Of a stretch of 64,000 nt of DNA, positions 1-8,869 are shown piece by piece (the stretch's first letter is position 1; each line of letters begins with the position of its first letter). Both the position numbers and the translations under genes were made by a program. Below the pieces are notes generated by a model. It was not told the origin of the DNA and made no database searches. It saw nothing but the letters and a program-made list of their open reading frames with translations. Source of the stretch: Guptibacillus hwajinpoensis (GTDB taxonomy: Bacteria; Bacillota; Bacilli; Bacillales; Guptibacillaceae); assembly GCF_020171785.1 (NCBI RefSeq), contig NZ_JAIVAE010000008.1:1-64000 (forward strand). The letters run 5' to 3'.

Positions 1-43
1 CATGAGTGCGGAGTGATCCAATAATCTTAGGAATAACCAAACA

Positions 44-85
44 AAAAAGGTTCCGTTCATCAAAAACGATGAACGGAACCTTTTT
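44..85. terminator. bidirectional intrinsic terminator
   Basis: A perfect 17-bp stem (44-60 with 69-85) is flanked by A5 on one side and T5 on the other, so it can end transcription from both directions. It serves the minus-strand hydrolase gene that stops at 126 and whatever plus-strand gene lies left of the window. Confidence 0.9.
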
Positions 86-125
86 ATCGATTTCAGGCTA
101 GTTATGTCCCAGCCTCTTTTGTTAG

Positions 126-1163
126 TTACTGAATAGCAGAATCAAGCCAATCCGTAATTTCCCCTGCGATCACATCACTATTTTGATCCAACATCATAAG
201 GTGTGAATTACCATTGATCCCTTCTTCAGTTAATTCGATAACGTCTGACGTGCCTTCGTTATCTTTAATAATCTTAGAGGTTGTCTGCACAGCTTCAAGA
301 CGAGACACCTGATTTCTTGATTCAAGATAATCGCCATAGACACCGAGATATGGAATGTCTTCATAAGTAGACTTTACTTCAGATTCATCTGTTGGGGATC
401 CGACCGGTTCAATCGCAACAAGACCCTTTACAAGATCAGGACGTTGACGAGCGACCTCATAACCAATTTCACCGCCCATGGAGTGAACAAGAAGAATCGA
501 AGGACCCGTTTTCTCTAGAAGTTGAATCATATTTTCAACTTCCTGACTGTTTCCTCCGCTACTCTTACCGTTCTCATCCCCATTTCCCGATCTACTGCCA
601 GTTTTTCCAGTAACTTCGCTTGAAGAATCATTACTCGCTAGTTTGATTTGCATTGGAATAGAGGAGTAAAATTGATCAAATTGCTCAGCGGGGAATTGGC
701 CATCTTCATAAGCCTCTCCAGGCCCAGAACCTAATCCCCATCGAGACCAAATCGATTCCGAATCCCATTTTGATAATGTTGCTTCGGCTTCCTCTTCGGA
801 AAGTCCCGCACTTGCAAGATCAGATGTATCTACTGTATAGACTGGATAGCCAGCAGCTACAAAATCATACGCCCAGCCATTCCGATCATCTGGCGTGCTT
901 TCATAAATCGAAGCGCCTAATCCAAGGCCTGGCACCATAATAACCGGTGACTTATCCGTATTTTCCGGAATATAGGAATGGATAAGAGACTGATCATTTA
1001 ACGTTTCTCCAACGTAGAAATCATTCATTTTCTCCAAAGAATAGCTACTTTCATTTCCCTCACTTACAGCTGTATCTGATTCAGCCTCCGGTTCTGAATT
1101 TTGACATGCCCCAAGAACCAGCAATGAAGTAACGAATAACGATAGTGTTACATTCTTTTTCAT
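126..1163 (-). CDS. alpha/beta hydrolase lipoprotein
   Basis: 345 aa. The N-terminus is a lipoprotein signal with lipobox LGAC (Cys20), followed by an acidic linker, so the protein should be anchored outside the membrane. The alpha/beta hydrolase nucleophile elbow is seen as HSMGG (Ser228), with a candidate oxyanion segment PGLGLG near residue 80 and a late His (GNSHLMML, His321). A low-complexity Ser/Gly/Asn stretch (about 178-206) sits before the nucleophile and may be a lid or loop. Start supported by GGGTGA upstream of the ATG. Substrate unknown; probably an esterase or lipase-like enzyme. Single-gene unit ending at the terminator at 44-85. Confidence 0.8.
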   Translation of the reverse strand: MKKNVTLSLFVTSLLVLGACQNSEPEAESDTAVSEGNESSYSLEKMNDFYVGETLNDQSLIHSYIPENTDKSPVIMVPGLGLGASIYESTPDDRNGWAYDFVAAGYPVYTVDTSDLASAGLSEEEAEATLSKWDSESIWSRWGLGSGPGEAYEDGQFPAEQFDQFYSSIPMQIKLASNDSSSEVTGKTGSRSGNGDENGKSSGGNSQEVENMIQLLEKTGPSILLVHSMGGEIGYEVARQRPDLVKGLVAIEPVGSPTDESEVKSTYEDIPYLGVYGDYLESRNQVSRLEAVQTTSKIIKDNEGTSDVIELTEEGINGNSHLMMLDQNSDVIAGEITDWLDSAIQ

Positions 1164-1330
1164 CTACTTTCACCCTTTCTAACCATTCAATCGCCTCAAT
1201 TCATACAATAACGAATAAATTTCACAAAAATATGGGATAAATGTGTGAAAATGATGTATGTTAGGTGAAAGAAATGAAGTTTAACAGGTATATCTCGTAA
1301 CGATCTTGCCAGAACGGTAGCCGTTTCAAG

Positions 1331-1846
1331 ATGAATCCTTTAAAATTAAGGGTTGAATCTCCCAAAGAATCAGCGCAAGATTCGATTGAAGACATTAAAA
1401 GGACTGTGATAAAAAACATGTTATATATATGGGACGTCGAAAAAATCATTAAAGACACGCTAGACGAGCATCAGCTATCAATTAACTATGAGTTTAACAA
1501 CGAGCTAGCCGCTCCGATGAGCTATAACGTATCGACCAATACGATTAAGTTTAATTACTTACAAATGAACGGCTATCAAGCAAAAGTGAACTTTAAGCTA
1601 AAAGAAACGGAAGAAAACATCGCTTTGATCCTTCTGTATCACGAAATTGGGTACTATTTAGATTTTAAGAAACACCGGCACGACCTTCGCATTTTAATGT
1701 ATGAAGATGAAGAAGTGCAGCAGGAACTTCTCGCAGAAATTGAAGAAAACGCCTGGGAACAAGGGCGGAAGTTGGTTCCTGACGATTTAAAAGAATCCTA
1801 TGATCACTTGCGAGAGATCGATCAACAGTTTCAAAACGGACGGTAA
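1331..1846 (+). CDS. conserved hypothetical protein with HExxxxxD-like motif
   Basis: Up to 171 aa. No signal peptide or membrane segment. The segment LLYHEIGYYLDF (about residues 100-111) resembles the HExxH-type helix of ImmA/IrrE-like or other small metallopeptidases, but the second His is replaced by Tyr, so catalysis is doubtful. The start is uncertain: neither the ATG at 1331 nor the one at 1418 has a well-placed ribosome binding site. It is followed at once by a terminator. Function not recognised. Confidence 0.6.
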   Translation: MNPLKLRVESPKESAQDSIEDIKRTVIKNMLYIWDVEKIIKDTLDEHQLSINYEFNNELAAPMSYNVSTNTIKFNYLQMNGYQAKVNFKLKETEENIALILLYHEIGYYLDFKKHRHDLRILMYEDEEVQQELLAEIEENAWEQGRKLVPDDLKESYDHLREIDQQFQNGR

Positions 1847-1850
1847 CGTG

Positions 1851-1886
1851 AAAAAGGACGAAACCAATTTAGGTATCGTCCTTTTT
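1851..1886 (+). terminator. intrinsic terminator
   Basis: Stem AAAAAGGACGA / TCGTCCTTTTT with a 14-nt loop, directly after the stop of the 1331-1846 gene. Confidence 0.8.
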
Positions 1887-2001
1887 ATATGTTGAGGAAT
1901 CATTGGTATGCTATTTTGGGTTATTGTTCGATGCTACCAGCTCATTAATTGAACAATCCCAGCACTAATTGAAAGAAGACTAAGTCCTATAAATATTAGC
2001 G

Positions 2002-2178
2002 TTATCTTCTTCTGATTCTCCTTTTCTCTTCCATATAAACAAAGCAGAGCGAGGCGAAGACGGCAATGCTTATACACAGTCGGAACAAACCTTCATGGCC
2101 GCCTGTAAACCCAAGCCAGACGATGCTGCTTGCAGCCATAACAGCAATCAGTAGTATTATGACTCTTATGTACTTCAT
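2002..2178 (-). CDS. small membrane protein (58 aa)
   Basis: Frame of 58 codons on the minus strand starting MKYIRVIILLIAV. Two hydrophobic segments (about 4-22 and 34-49) and a very basic tail ending RRIRRR. Its ATG overlaps the TGA stop of the upstream gene by 4 bp (ATGA) and is preceded by GGAAGAGG, so translation is probably coupled. It is the last gene of a three-gene set of tiny membrane proteins. Function unknown. Confidence 0.6.
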   Translation of the reverse strand: MKYIRVIILLIAVMAASSIVWLGFTGGHEGLFRLCISIAVFASLCFVYMEEKRRIRRR

Positions 2179-2366
2179 CCTCTTCCTTCTTCCTTATGTT
2201 TTCTTCTCACCATTCCTAATGTCACGAACATGCCTCCAACTACCATGGAGACCATGACCGAAATATCGGACTCAGTCGTTTTATTATGAATCACATAAAT
2301 TGTGACCGTAGTGATCGTCGTCAAACATATGAACAACAGGATCACCAATAAAGATTTCCCTTTCAT
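2175..2366 (-). CDS. small membrane protein (63 aa)
   Basis: Two predicted membrane helices (about 5-26 and 34-52) and a charged C-terminus (RRKHKEEGRG). AAAAAAGG lies just before the start. It begins 4 bp after the stop of the 2371-2640 gene and overlaps the next gene by 4 bp, so the three form one operon. No family recognised. Confidence 0.6.
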   Translation of the reverse strand: MKGKSLLVILLFICLTTITTVTIYVIHNKTTESDISVMVSMVVGGMFVTLGMVRRKHKEEGRG

Positions 2367-2370
2367 TTCA

Positions 2371-2640
2371 TTACCTTTTTTTAGATCCTTCTGCCCCTTG
2401 CATCTCTTTCAAATAATAGGCCCCCAGAAATAGAAACAGCATCGAACCTAACAAACTAATCAATCCGAGAAACCCGAACCAGTACCCCAATGGATTTAGA
2501 GCAGCACTCATCATGAAACAAATAGGTGCAATAGCCGATTTCACCCCGGTTAACCCAGCTCGTTTTCTTCTGGTCACCTGTACATAAATCCCAATAATAA
2601 AAACGACTGCAAACACCATCGTTAAGATGATCTCAAGCAT
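2371..2640 (-). CDS. small membrane protein (89 aa)
   Basis: First gene of the three-gene membrane operon. Three hydrophobic segments (about 3-21, 36-53, 56-77) with a basic loop TRRKRAG after the first. AAAGGAG supports the ATG start. No recognised family; the short length and tandem arrangement suggest a small envelope complex or accessory peptides, which is inference only. Confidence 0.6.
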   Translation of the reverse strand: MLEIILTMVFAVVFIIGIYVQVTRRKRAGLTGVKSAIAPICFMMSAALNPLGYWFGFLGLISLLGSMLFLFLGAYYLKEMQGAEGSKKR

Positions 2641-2802
2641 TCATTTTCTCCTTTCATCGTTAACCGCTTTCTTTCTTTACGATTAAACAGACGCTATGGT
2701 TTCATTTCCGTGCAAACCTCTAACCAAAATTTAACTATATACACAGTATAAGGACGATTTTTTTGGGGATAATTTGAACGATATAGAGAAGGAGGATTTG
2801 CC

Positions 2803-4377
2803 ATGAAGAAGGATCCAAACCAACAAAATGAAAAACACGAAGCGGATGAAACACTAACCAACCGTCAAGGTCACCCTGTAACGGATAATCAAAATGTGAG
2901 AACAGTTGGCAACCGCGGCCCGACAACGCTTGAAAACTATGATTTCCTTGAAAAAATTAGCCATTTTGATCGAGAACGTACCCCTGAACGAGTTGTGCAT
3001 GCCCGCGGCGCAGGTGCCCACGGTTATTTTGAATCGTATGGAAAAGTAGGTGATGAACCGATATCAAACTATACACGGGCTAAGGTATTCACTGAGGTTG
3101 GCAAACAAACCCCTGTATTCGTCCGGTTCTCCACCGTCGTTCACGGAACTCATTCTCCTGAAACACTGCGTGATCCAAGAGGATTCGCGGTAAAGTTTTA
3201 TACAGAAGACGGAAACTGGGATTTAGTAGGGAATAACCTAAAGATATTCTTTATACGCGATCCGCTTAAGTTCCCAGATATGGTACACTCCTTTAAACCA
3301 GATCCTGTCACAAATAGGCAAGATATGGAGCGGATGTTTGATTTCCTTTGTCAAACCCCTGAATCGATGCAAATGGTCACGTTCCTTTTCTCACCCTGGG
3401 GTATTCCAGCAAACTTCCGACATATGCAAGGATCTGGTGTTCACGCCTACAAATGGGTCAACAAAGAAGGTAAAGCTGTCCTAGTGAAGTACCACTGGGA
3501 GCCTATACAAGGAATCCGTAACCTTACTCAAGAAGAAGCGGATCAGATTCAATCTACGAACTTTAACCATGCGACACAGGATCTGTATGAAGCAATTGAA
3601 AATGGAGATTTCCCTGAATGGGAACTTTACGTTCAGATTATGGAAGATGGGGAACATCCTGAATTAGACTTTGACCCACTAGACCCTACAAAGCTCTGGT
3701 ACAAAGAAGACGTTCCGTGGCACAAAGTAGGAAAAATGGTTTTAAATAAGAACCCAGAAAACTATTTTGCTGAAGTGGAACAGGCGGCATTTGGTACAGG
3801 CGTTCTTGTTGATGGACTAGATTTCTCTGATGATAAACTGCTTCAAGGACGAACGTATTCGTATTCCGATACACAGAGATATCGCGTCGGCTCAAACTAC
3901 CTACAGTTACCGATTAATAAACCAGCAAAACATGTTGCAACGAATGAAAGTGCGGGACAAATGGATTTTCGGCAAGACTATGCAGAACATCAAAATCCTC
4001 ATGTCAATTATGAGCCTTCCTTAATTGGTGGACTAAAAGAAGCGGTTAATCCGGGAAAAGAATATGAACCATACGTCGAAGGAAAGCTACAACGAAATAA
4101 GATATCAAGAGAAAACAACTTTGGACAAGCGGGTGAAACGTATCGAAGAATGAAGGATTGGGAACGAGATGATTTGATCTCAAATCTTGTCATTGCATTA
4201 GGAGATTGTCGAGAAGAAATTCAAGAACGAATGATTTCGATGTTAACGGAATGTGATAAGGATTATGGGAAGCGTGTCGCGGAAGGTCTGAAATCATTCT
4301 CTACTTCTACCGAAGAGAAGATGGATGAAGCTGTTCAGAATGCCGAGGAAAGAAGTCATCCTTCTGATCCTTATTAA
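2803..4377 (+). CDS. monofunctional haem catalase
   Basis: 524 aa. Breaks down H2O2 to water and oxygen, in the cytoplasm or spore. The catalase signature [20 protein letters not shown] is present with distal His66, then DLVGNN (distal Asn) and the proximal haem-Tyr region [13 protein letters not shown] near residue 350. The protein is slightly longer than B. subtilis KatA (483 aa), with an extended hydrophilic N-terminus, and looks closest to KatX-type catalases; I do not assign a symbol. The AGAAGGAGG ribosome binding site fits the ATG. No clear PerR or SigB site is visible upstream. Confidence 0.93.
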   Translation: MKKDPNQQNEKHEADETLTNRQGHPVTDNQNVRTVGNRGPTTLENYDFLEKISHFDRERTPERVVHARGAGAHGYFESYGKVGDEPISNYTRAKVFTEVGKQTPVFVRFSTVVHGTHSPETLRDPRGFAVKFYTEDGNWDLVGNNLKIFFIRDPLKFPDMVHSFKPDPVTNRQDMERMFDFLCQTPESMQMVTFLFSPWGIPANFRHMQGSGVHAYKWVNKEGKAVLVKYHWEPIQGIRNLTQEEADQIQSTNFNHATQDLYEAIENGDFPEWELYVQIMEDGEHPELDFDPLDPTKLWYKEDVPWHKVGKMVLNKNPENYFAEVEQAAFGTGVLVDGLDFSDDKLLQGRTYSYSDTQRYRVGSNYLQLPINKPAKHVATNESAGQMDFRQDYAEHQNPHVNYEPSLIGGLKEAVNPGKEYEPYVEGKLQRNKISRENNFGQAGETYRRMKDWERDDLISNLVIALGDCREEIQERMISMLTECDKDYGKRVAEGLKSFSTSTEEKMDEAVQNAEERSHPSDPY

Positions 4378-4464
4378 TCAATTTCGAAAGTTTTTGGAGA
4401 TAGCTTCACTTCGTTTTGAAAGCGACAGCTCCTATTAAATACTCATTTGCCCATGCCCTTTTCA

Positions 4465-4493
4465 TTGACTTTCAAACTAAACCGAGCTATAGT
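4465..4493 (+). promoter_or_regulatory. SigA-type promoter of the riboswitch leader
   Basis: TTGACT (4465-4470), 17-bp spacer, TATAGT (4488-4493). The predicted start near 4500 coincides with the first bases of the yybP-ykoY element. Confidence 0.8.
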
Positions 4494-4498
4494 AATCT

Positions 4499-4626
4499 TA
4501 ACAAGGGGAGTAGCGACCGGTAACGGCTGATGAGTCATCAATACGGTATTTTTATACCTGGTTCATCGGGCTAAGATTTTAGTACGCAAGACCTTGGTAC
4601 AATTTTGTTGTGCCAGGGTTTTTTTG
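4499..4626 (+). ncRNA. yybP-ykoY (Mn2+) riboswitch with intrinsic terminator
   Basis: The conserved 5' block AAGGGGAGTAGC and the 3' block ACGCAAGACCTTGG of the yybP-ykoY family are both present at the right distance. The 3' P1 strand (CCTTG) can pair with CAAGG at 4502-4506, or instead form the left arm of a terminator (4592-4602 with 4608-4618, then T7). Mn2+-bound aptamer should hold CCTTGG in P1 and let transcription go on, the known ON logic of this class. Confidence 0.88.
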
Positions 4627-4652
4627 TATGCGCTGGCGGAGAGGAGTAACAT

Positions 4653-5612
4653 ATGATTATATTAATCTTTCTTCTTGCAGCAGCCGTCGTTGTCGGTGCC
4701 GCTATTTACCTGAATCAGTTCGGTGATGTCATTAGTAAGAAGTCATCTTTAAGTGGAGCTGTTGTCGGGACATTCCTTATTGCAGGGGCAACATCTTTAC
4801 CTGAATTAACAACGAGTCTAACAGCCGTTTATATCGATAACCCTGATATTGCGGTTGGAAATATGCTTGGAAGTAACGTCTTTAACCTTTTAATTCTAGC
4901 AGTTGTTGACTTGATTTACAGAAGACGGAGATTATTTCAAAAGGTAAACACGAAGGCAAACGTACCTTCCGCTCTCATCGGTCTTCTTTTTCTCGTCATA
5001 TTAATTGTTTCGCTGTTAATACCAGGCTCTATTTCCATCTTTGGAATTGGCATTGAGATGATTGTCATTGTTTTCTTATATGTTCTATCGATGAAGTACA
5101 TCTCAGGTGATGATGGTGAACAAGAAGACATTCCTACGAAAGATATCTCGCTGCGTACGGCTGTCATTGGTTTTATTGTTGCGGCTTTAATTGTTTTCGT
5201 GTCAGGTAGTATTCTTTCCATTGCAGGAGATCGCTTAGCTGAAGCAACGGGTATGAATGCAAGCTTTGTAGGTAGTTTTCTCATCGCTGCCTCGACATCT
5301 TTACCAGAGCTCGTAACAGTACTCGCAGCTTTTAAACTAGCAAACTATAATATGGCAATTGGTTCGATACTTGGTAGTAACTTATTCAATATCCAACTTC
5401 TCGCCCTCACGGATTTGCTTTACCGAGATGGCCCTATCCTTGCTGCAGTGGATATGTCTCATATCTTTATCGCTTTCCTCGGTCTCTTGATGACGATCGT
5501 GATTATGTACTTGCTCCTTCGCCCATCAACTGTGCGTAGTTCATGGCGCTATGCTGCTCCATCGCTCGTCATGGCTCTACTCTATGTCGTTGTTTCATAT
5601 GTTTTATTCTAA
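4653..5612 (+). CDS. CaCA-family cation exchanger (YrbG-like), probably Mn2+/Ca2+ efflux
   Basis: 319 aa integral membrane protein of the Ca2+:cation antiporter superfamily. Both family alpha-repeats are visible: GTFLIAGATSLPE...GNMLGSNVFN (about 39-84) and GSFLIAASTSLPE...GSILGSNLFN (about 207-247), separated by an acidic cytoplasmic loop (GDDGEQED). Good GAGGAG site. Annotated relatives are called sodium/calcium exchangers, but the Mn2+ riboswitch in the leader argues that Mn2+ export is its physiological job. Ends at a strong terminator. Confidence 0.9.
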   Translation: MIILIFLLAAAVVVGAAIYLNQFGDVISKKSSLSGAVVGTFLIAGATSLPELTTSLTAVYIDNPDIAVGNMLGSNVFNLLILAVVDLIYRRRRLFQKVNTKANVPSALIGLLFLVILIVSLLIPGSISIFGIGIEMIVIVFLYVLSMKYISGDDGEQEDIPTKDISLRTAVIGFIVAALIVFVSGSILSIAGDRLAEATGMNASFVGSFLIAASTSLPELVTVLAAFKLANYNMAIGSILGSNLFNIQLLALTDLLYRDGPILAAVDMSHIFIAFLGLLMTIVIMYLLLRPSTVRSSWRYAAPSLVMALLYVVVSYVLF

Positions 5613-5616
5613 AAAA

Positions 5617-5649
5617 GAAAGCGTGCTGACACGATGTCAGCACGCTTTC
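5617..5649. terminator. bidirectional intrinsic terminator
   Basis: Perfect 15-bp stem (5617-5631 / 5635-5649) with a 3-nt loop, between the convergent exchanger and SDR genes; A6 on the left gives a T-run for the minus strand. Confidence 0.9.
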
Positions 5650-5662
5650 TTCAGTTCTTCTC

Positions 5663-6439
5663 TTAATCACGAAAGCCACCATCTGAGTGAATAATCTGCC
5701 CCGTTATCCATCTCGCTGCATCACTCGCTAGAAAACTCACTAATCGTGCTGCATCTTCCGGTAGTCCAATTCGTCCGGTAGGGAACTTAGGTTTTAAGAA
5801 GTCCTGCGTCGCTCGATCCATTGCCCCTGTATTCGTAGGACCGGGGTCAATCGCATTGACCGTGATATCATCGGAAGCGACCTCGGTTGCAAACGAAGTC
5901 GTAAAAGCAGAAATCGCCCCTTTGGTCGTAATATAGGGAAGATTCCCAGGCTGAGGACTTTTGTCCTGACCTGAAACAAAATTGATAATACGTCCGCCGA
6001 GAACGTCCTTTTTTAATTGTTTTGCAAATGCAACCGACAGCATACACGTTCCTCTCACATTTACCGCATAATGTGAATCCAAAACGTCTGAGGTTAATTC
6101 TTCATGACTCATTTCGACACAATGGGTGGCATTGTTCACTAGAATGGAAAGCCGTCCTCGCATTTTTAACACGCGTTCCAATAGTTGAGCCGGGGCATCG
6201 CTTTTGCTTAAATCCAGTTCCATCGATTCCACACTCACACCATGGTCCCTTAACTCGTTTTCAAATACCTCGGCCCAGTTCGCTTCTGCATCGTTGTACC
6301 CCGTTTTATAATCATATGGTGAAAAATGTGTAAAAAATAGATTGTAGCCTTCCCGAGCTAGTTCACGACAAAGCGCAGCGCCTATCCCGTTCGGACGGCT
6401 TGCACCAGTGACAATAGCAATTCGTCTCTCTTGATTCAT
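5663..6439 (-). CDS. short-chain dehydrogenase/reductase
   Basis: 258 aa from the ATG at 6439, chosen because GGGAGGAAG precedes it; the frame stays open a further 35 codons without a good site. Classical SDR features: nucleotide loop TGASRPNGIG near residue 12, NNA motif (LVNNATH), catalytic YITTK, and the DPGPTNTG region after it. The Pro-Asn in the glycine loop is unusual. NAD(P)-dependent oxidoreductase of unknown substrate, cytoplasmic. Confidence 0.88.
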   Translation of the reverse strand: MNQERRIAIVTGASRPNGIGAALCRELAREGYNLFFTHFSPYDYKTGYNDAEANWAEVFENELRDHGVSVESMELDLSKSDAPAQLLERVLKMRGRLSILVNNATHCVEMSHEELTSDVLDSHYAVNVRGTCMLSVAFAKQLKKDVLGGRIINFVSGQDKSPQPGNLPYITTKGAISAFTTSFATEVASDDITVNAIDPGPTNTGAMDRATQDFLKPKFPTGRIGLPEDAARLVSFLASDAARWITGQIIHSDGGFRD

Positions 6440-6500
6440 GTTTTCTTCCTCCCTAATGAAGGAAAACCCGCACACTCGTGAAAGGAGATGATCATAAAAA

Positions 6501-6608
6501 ATGACAGAACCTTCTTCAGGTATCTGGCAAGTTCGTTTAATCAATCGTGAACGTGGTAAACCTCCTGTCTTCGTTACAATGACAGACCTATCCCATTCTC
6601 TGAAATAG
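6501..6608 (+). CDS. possible small protein (35 aa)
   Basis: An ATG at 6501 opens a 35-codon frame beginning MTEPSSGIWQVRL and ending HSLK. AAAGGAG lies 14 bp before the ATG, rather far. It is divergent from the SDR gene. Nothing recognised; could be chance. Confidence 0.3.
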   Translation: MTEPSSGIWQVRLINRERGKPPVFVTMTDLSHSLK

Positions 6609-6854
6609 GTTAATCAATTGTTCAACGTTTACAGGATTTGTCCACACATGTTCACAGTCCCCTTTCCACTCATCTCCAATTTAACTATACCAATACGCCT
6701 CTCTAAAAAACAAGAAAATTCAGTCACTTATGTTAAAGGCGTCTATTTTGTTTTTTATACATCTGACAATACCTTCAATTCAAGAATTATTAGTTTGAAA
6801 TAGTTTAGGTAGGGTATTGAAAAAACTACCACTTACAAAATAAGGAGAAACGAC

Positions 6855-7133
6855 ATGAAAACTCAAAAGCAGATCATTCAACGACTAGTCGAGAAAGATC
6901 AAAACTCATTGAATGAATTGTATGATACGTATATTTTTCACCTTTCACGCCTACTCACAAATTCCGGCACTGACCCTAACGATCATGAGCAAATCATTAC
7001 CCATCTTTTCCACATGATCTGGTCTTCTCCGAGTATCCTCAGCCAAGAAAAACACTTTTCTATTGCCATCACAAAGCTCTGCCTTACATTATCAAAAGCA
7101 CCTTTTGCTACCGTTTCCTCAGCACGTGGTTGA
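6855..7133 (+). CDS. short ECF sigma factor region-2-like protein
   Basis: 92 aa. Residues about 5-80 follow the pattern of ECF sigma region 2: LVEKDQNSLNELYDTY, then HLFHMIWSSPSIL and an HFSIAITKLCL helix. Region 4, needed for -35 recognition, is absent. A clear AAGGAG supports the start. It may be a decayed sigma gene or a small RNA polymerase-binding regulator. No anti-sigma gene is adjacent. The next 290 bp hold no gene. Confidence 0.55.
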   Translation: MKTQKQIIQRLVEKDQNSLNELYDTYIFHLSRLLTNSGTDPNDHEQIITHLFHMIWSSPSILSQEKHFSIAITKLCLTLSKAPFATVSSARG

Positions 7134-7426
7134 ACAGTTCTGGTGTCATTTTTCCTTCTTTTTAAAATGGGACTTCTCCCCTTTTTACTTCTCAACTTTC
7201 GGCCTGTTACACAATTGTTATTTTCAAAAACGTAATTAAGTTCGTGGATTTTGTAAAAGGTTGTTATAATGGTTTTATAACATATGTAAAGGTATCGACT
7301 ATCCTGTCGCTGCTAAACTGTTCCCACCTAAAAGATGCCATCATCATGGACGCATATAAGAGTGGATGAAATGATACACACTACTAAAATAAGAACGAAT
7401 TTAGGTGTCGAGAGGAGCATATTTGC

Positions 7427-8272
7427 ATGCAACGTAACAAAGAACTTCATCAATTTTTATTAACAAAAGCAGAACAGCTAACTGAAGATTGGTATGCGTC
7501 ATTAGACAAGAGTGGAACGGGCGTCTATGCCTCAACTGATCCTGAAGTGATTCGTGAATTAAAATCACAAAATTTCGAGTTTCATCAGCACTTATGCAAA
7601 ATATTTATCATGGAGAAAAGCGCTTTTTTTGCTGAATTTGATGATTGGGTCCAAGAAATTGGACGGGATCCTGAACACTTAAATACGCCTACTCATCTTA
7701 TTATGAAAGAATTCCAGCGCGTACGCGAACAATACATGGATTTTATCGAAGAGTATTCCAAAATAACGGAAGACCTCGTGTCACAAAAAAGTCTTGATAT
7801 CTGGAAATACGCCATCATTGAAGCGATTGATGTTGTGATGACGCGTGTCGTAGAGGAGAAATCTAAGCATTTAAATTCTCGCATTGAGGAACAGCAGCAA
7901 ACGATTAATGAACTTAGCTCCCCGCTCATCGACCTTCCTGATGGAAAGGCGCTTCTTCCACTTGTTGGTGACATTGATTCGGATCGAGCAACAGCTATTT
8001 TCGAAAATACGCTAGAAGGCTGTACAACGAAGCGAGTTGACCACCTTTTCATTGATTTGTCGGGGGTCTACCTTGTTGACACAAGAGTCGCGCAACAAAT
8101 ATTCCAGTTAATCACAGGACTCAAATTAATTGGAGTAACGGCAACCTTATCCGGTATTCGACCAGAAATTGCACAAACGGCAGTTCAGCTTGGAATTGAT
8201 TTTGGTGAAATACGCATTACATCGAACCTTGCTCAGGCTATTTCTTCGGAAGCAACGTTAACAAGAGATTAA
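7427..8272 (+). CDS. RsbR-family STAS protein (stressosome component)
   Basis: 281 aa. N-terminal helical (non-haem globin-like) sensor domain about 1-150, coiled linker, then a STAS domain from about 165. The two phosphorylation-site regions of RsbR proteins are recognisable: GDIDSDRA, with Ser in place of the usual Thr, and VDTRVAQQI (Thr kept). GIRPEIAQT and LGIDF are typical. Such proteins assemble into stressosomes that control RsbT and, in Bacillus, SigB. The gene stands alone here, as RsbR paralogues often do. Start supported by GAGAGGAG. Confidence 0.88.
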   Translation: MQRNKELHQFLLTKAEQLTEDWYASLDKSGTGVYASTDPEVIRELKSQNFEFHQHLCKIFIMEKSAFFAEFDDWVQEIGRDPEHLNTPTHLIMKEFQRVREQYMDFIEEYSKITEDLVSQKSLDIWKYAIIEAIDVVMTRVVEEKSKHLNSRIEEQQQTINELSSPLIDLPDGKALLPLVGDIDSDRATAIFENTLEGCTTKRVDHLFIDLSGVYLVDTRVAQQIFQLITGLKLIGVTATLSGIRPEIAQTAVQLGIDFGEIRITSNLAQAISSEATLTRD

Positions 8273-8293
8273 ACCTTATGTGTTTGTATATGA

Positions 8294-8337
8294 AAGCCGT
8301 GTCTTGTTCCCCCTGGGAATGAGATACGGTTTTTTTG
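8294..8337 (+). terminator. intrinsic terminator
   Basis: Imperfect stem around GCCGTGTCTTGTTCC / GGAATGAGATACGG followed by T7, just after the RsbR-like gene. Confidence 0.75.
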
Positions 8338-8521
8338 TTCTCCTATTTAATTATGACATTATTCTAAACCCACTGTTTAGGATCGGAGCAATCATATGAA
8401 ATCGATTTATTGAAGCACAAAAGTATAGATGATTTTCAATAAGCCATTTATGGGTAAGAATAGAATTACATTTTTAGGATAAAACAATATAGAAGAATTC
8501 TATATGTAGGAGGTGTTTCCA

Positions 8522-8782
8522 ATCGGATTTATTTGGAGTTTAATCATTGGCGGTATTATTGGTTGGCTTGCTGGTGCAATTACGGGTCGAGATGTTCCGG
8601 GTGGAATTATAGGAAATATCATTGCTGGATTTGTTGGTGCTTGGCTAGGTACGCTTATCCTTGGTAGCTGGGGACCAGATATTGGTGGATTCAACATTAT
8701 CCCCGCTATTATAGGAGCAATTATTTTAGTGTTAATCGTGAGCTTTATTATGGGAAAAGCCCGTAGTAAAAGTGAATCTTAG
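8522..8782 (+). CDS. GlsB/YeaQ/YmgE-family stress membrane protein
   Basis: About 86 aa, three hydrophobic helices with the family motif GGIIGWLAGAITG and a mid segment GNIIAGFVGAWLG. Family members are small stress-induced membrane proteins (transglycosylase-associated protein family) of unclear mechanism. The start is odd: an in-frame TAG at 8507 leaves only GTG at 8513, which lies inside the ribosome binding site AGGAGG, or the ATC at 8522, ideally spaced 8 bp after it. I chose the ATC because it also matches the usual N-terminus (IGFIWSLI). Confidence 0.8.
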   Translation: MGFIWSLIIGGIIGWLAGAITGRDVPGGIIGNIIAGFVGAWLGTLILGSWGPDIGGFNIIPAIIGAIILVLIVSFIMGKARSKSES

Positions 8783-8807
8783 TTAAGTGTAAGATTCGAA
8801 TTTTTTT
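8774..8807 (+). terminator. intrinsic terminator
   Basis: GAATCTTA (8774-8781) pairs with TAAGATTC (8790-8797), followed by T7. It overlaps the last codons of the GlsB-like gene. Confidence 0.7.
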
Positions 8808-8823
8808 AGAGACAAAAAGGAAA

Positions 8824-8860
8824 GAGGCGCCCGTTTCAATGGAAACGGCGCTTCTTTTAT
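8824..8860. terminator. intrinsic terminator
   Basis: GAGGCG-C-CCGTTTC pairs with GAAACGGCGCTTC with one bulged C. T-rich flank on the plus strand and AAAAAGGAAA on the other side, between convergent genes. Confidence 0.75.
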
Positions 8861-8869
8861 TTTTAGACC

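Noticed and set aside
6440-6544. N-terminal extension of the SDR protein
   Set aside because: The frame is open, but the ATG at 6439 has the ribosome binding site and matches SDR starts.
8380-8500. SigB promoter upstream of the GlsB-like gene
   Set aside because: GGGTAA near 8450 has no acceptable GTTTAA-like element at the right distance.
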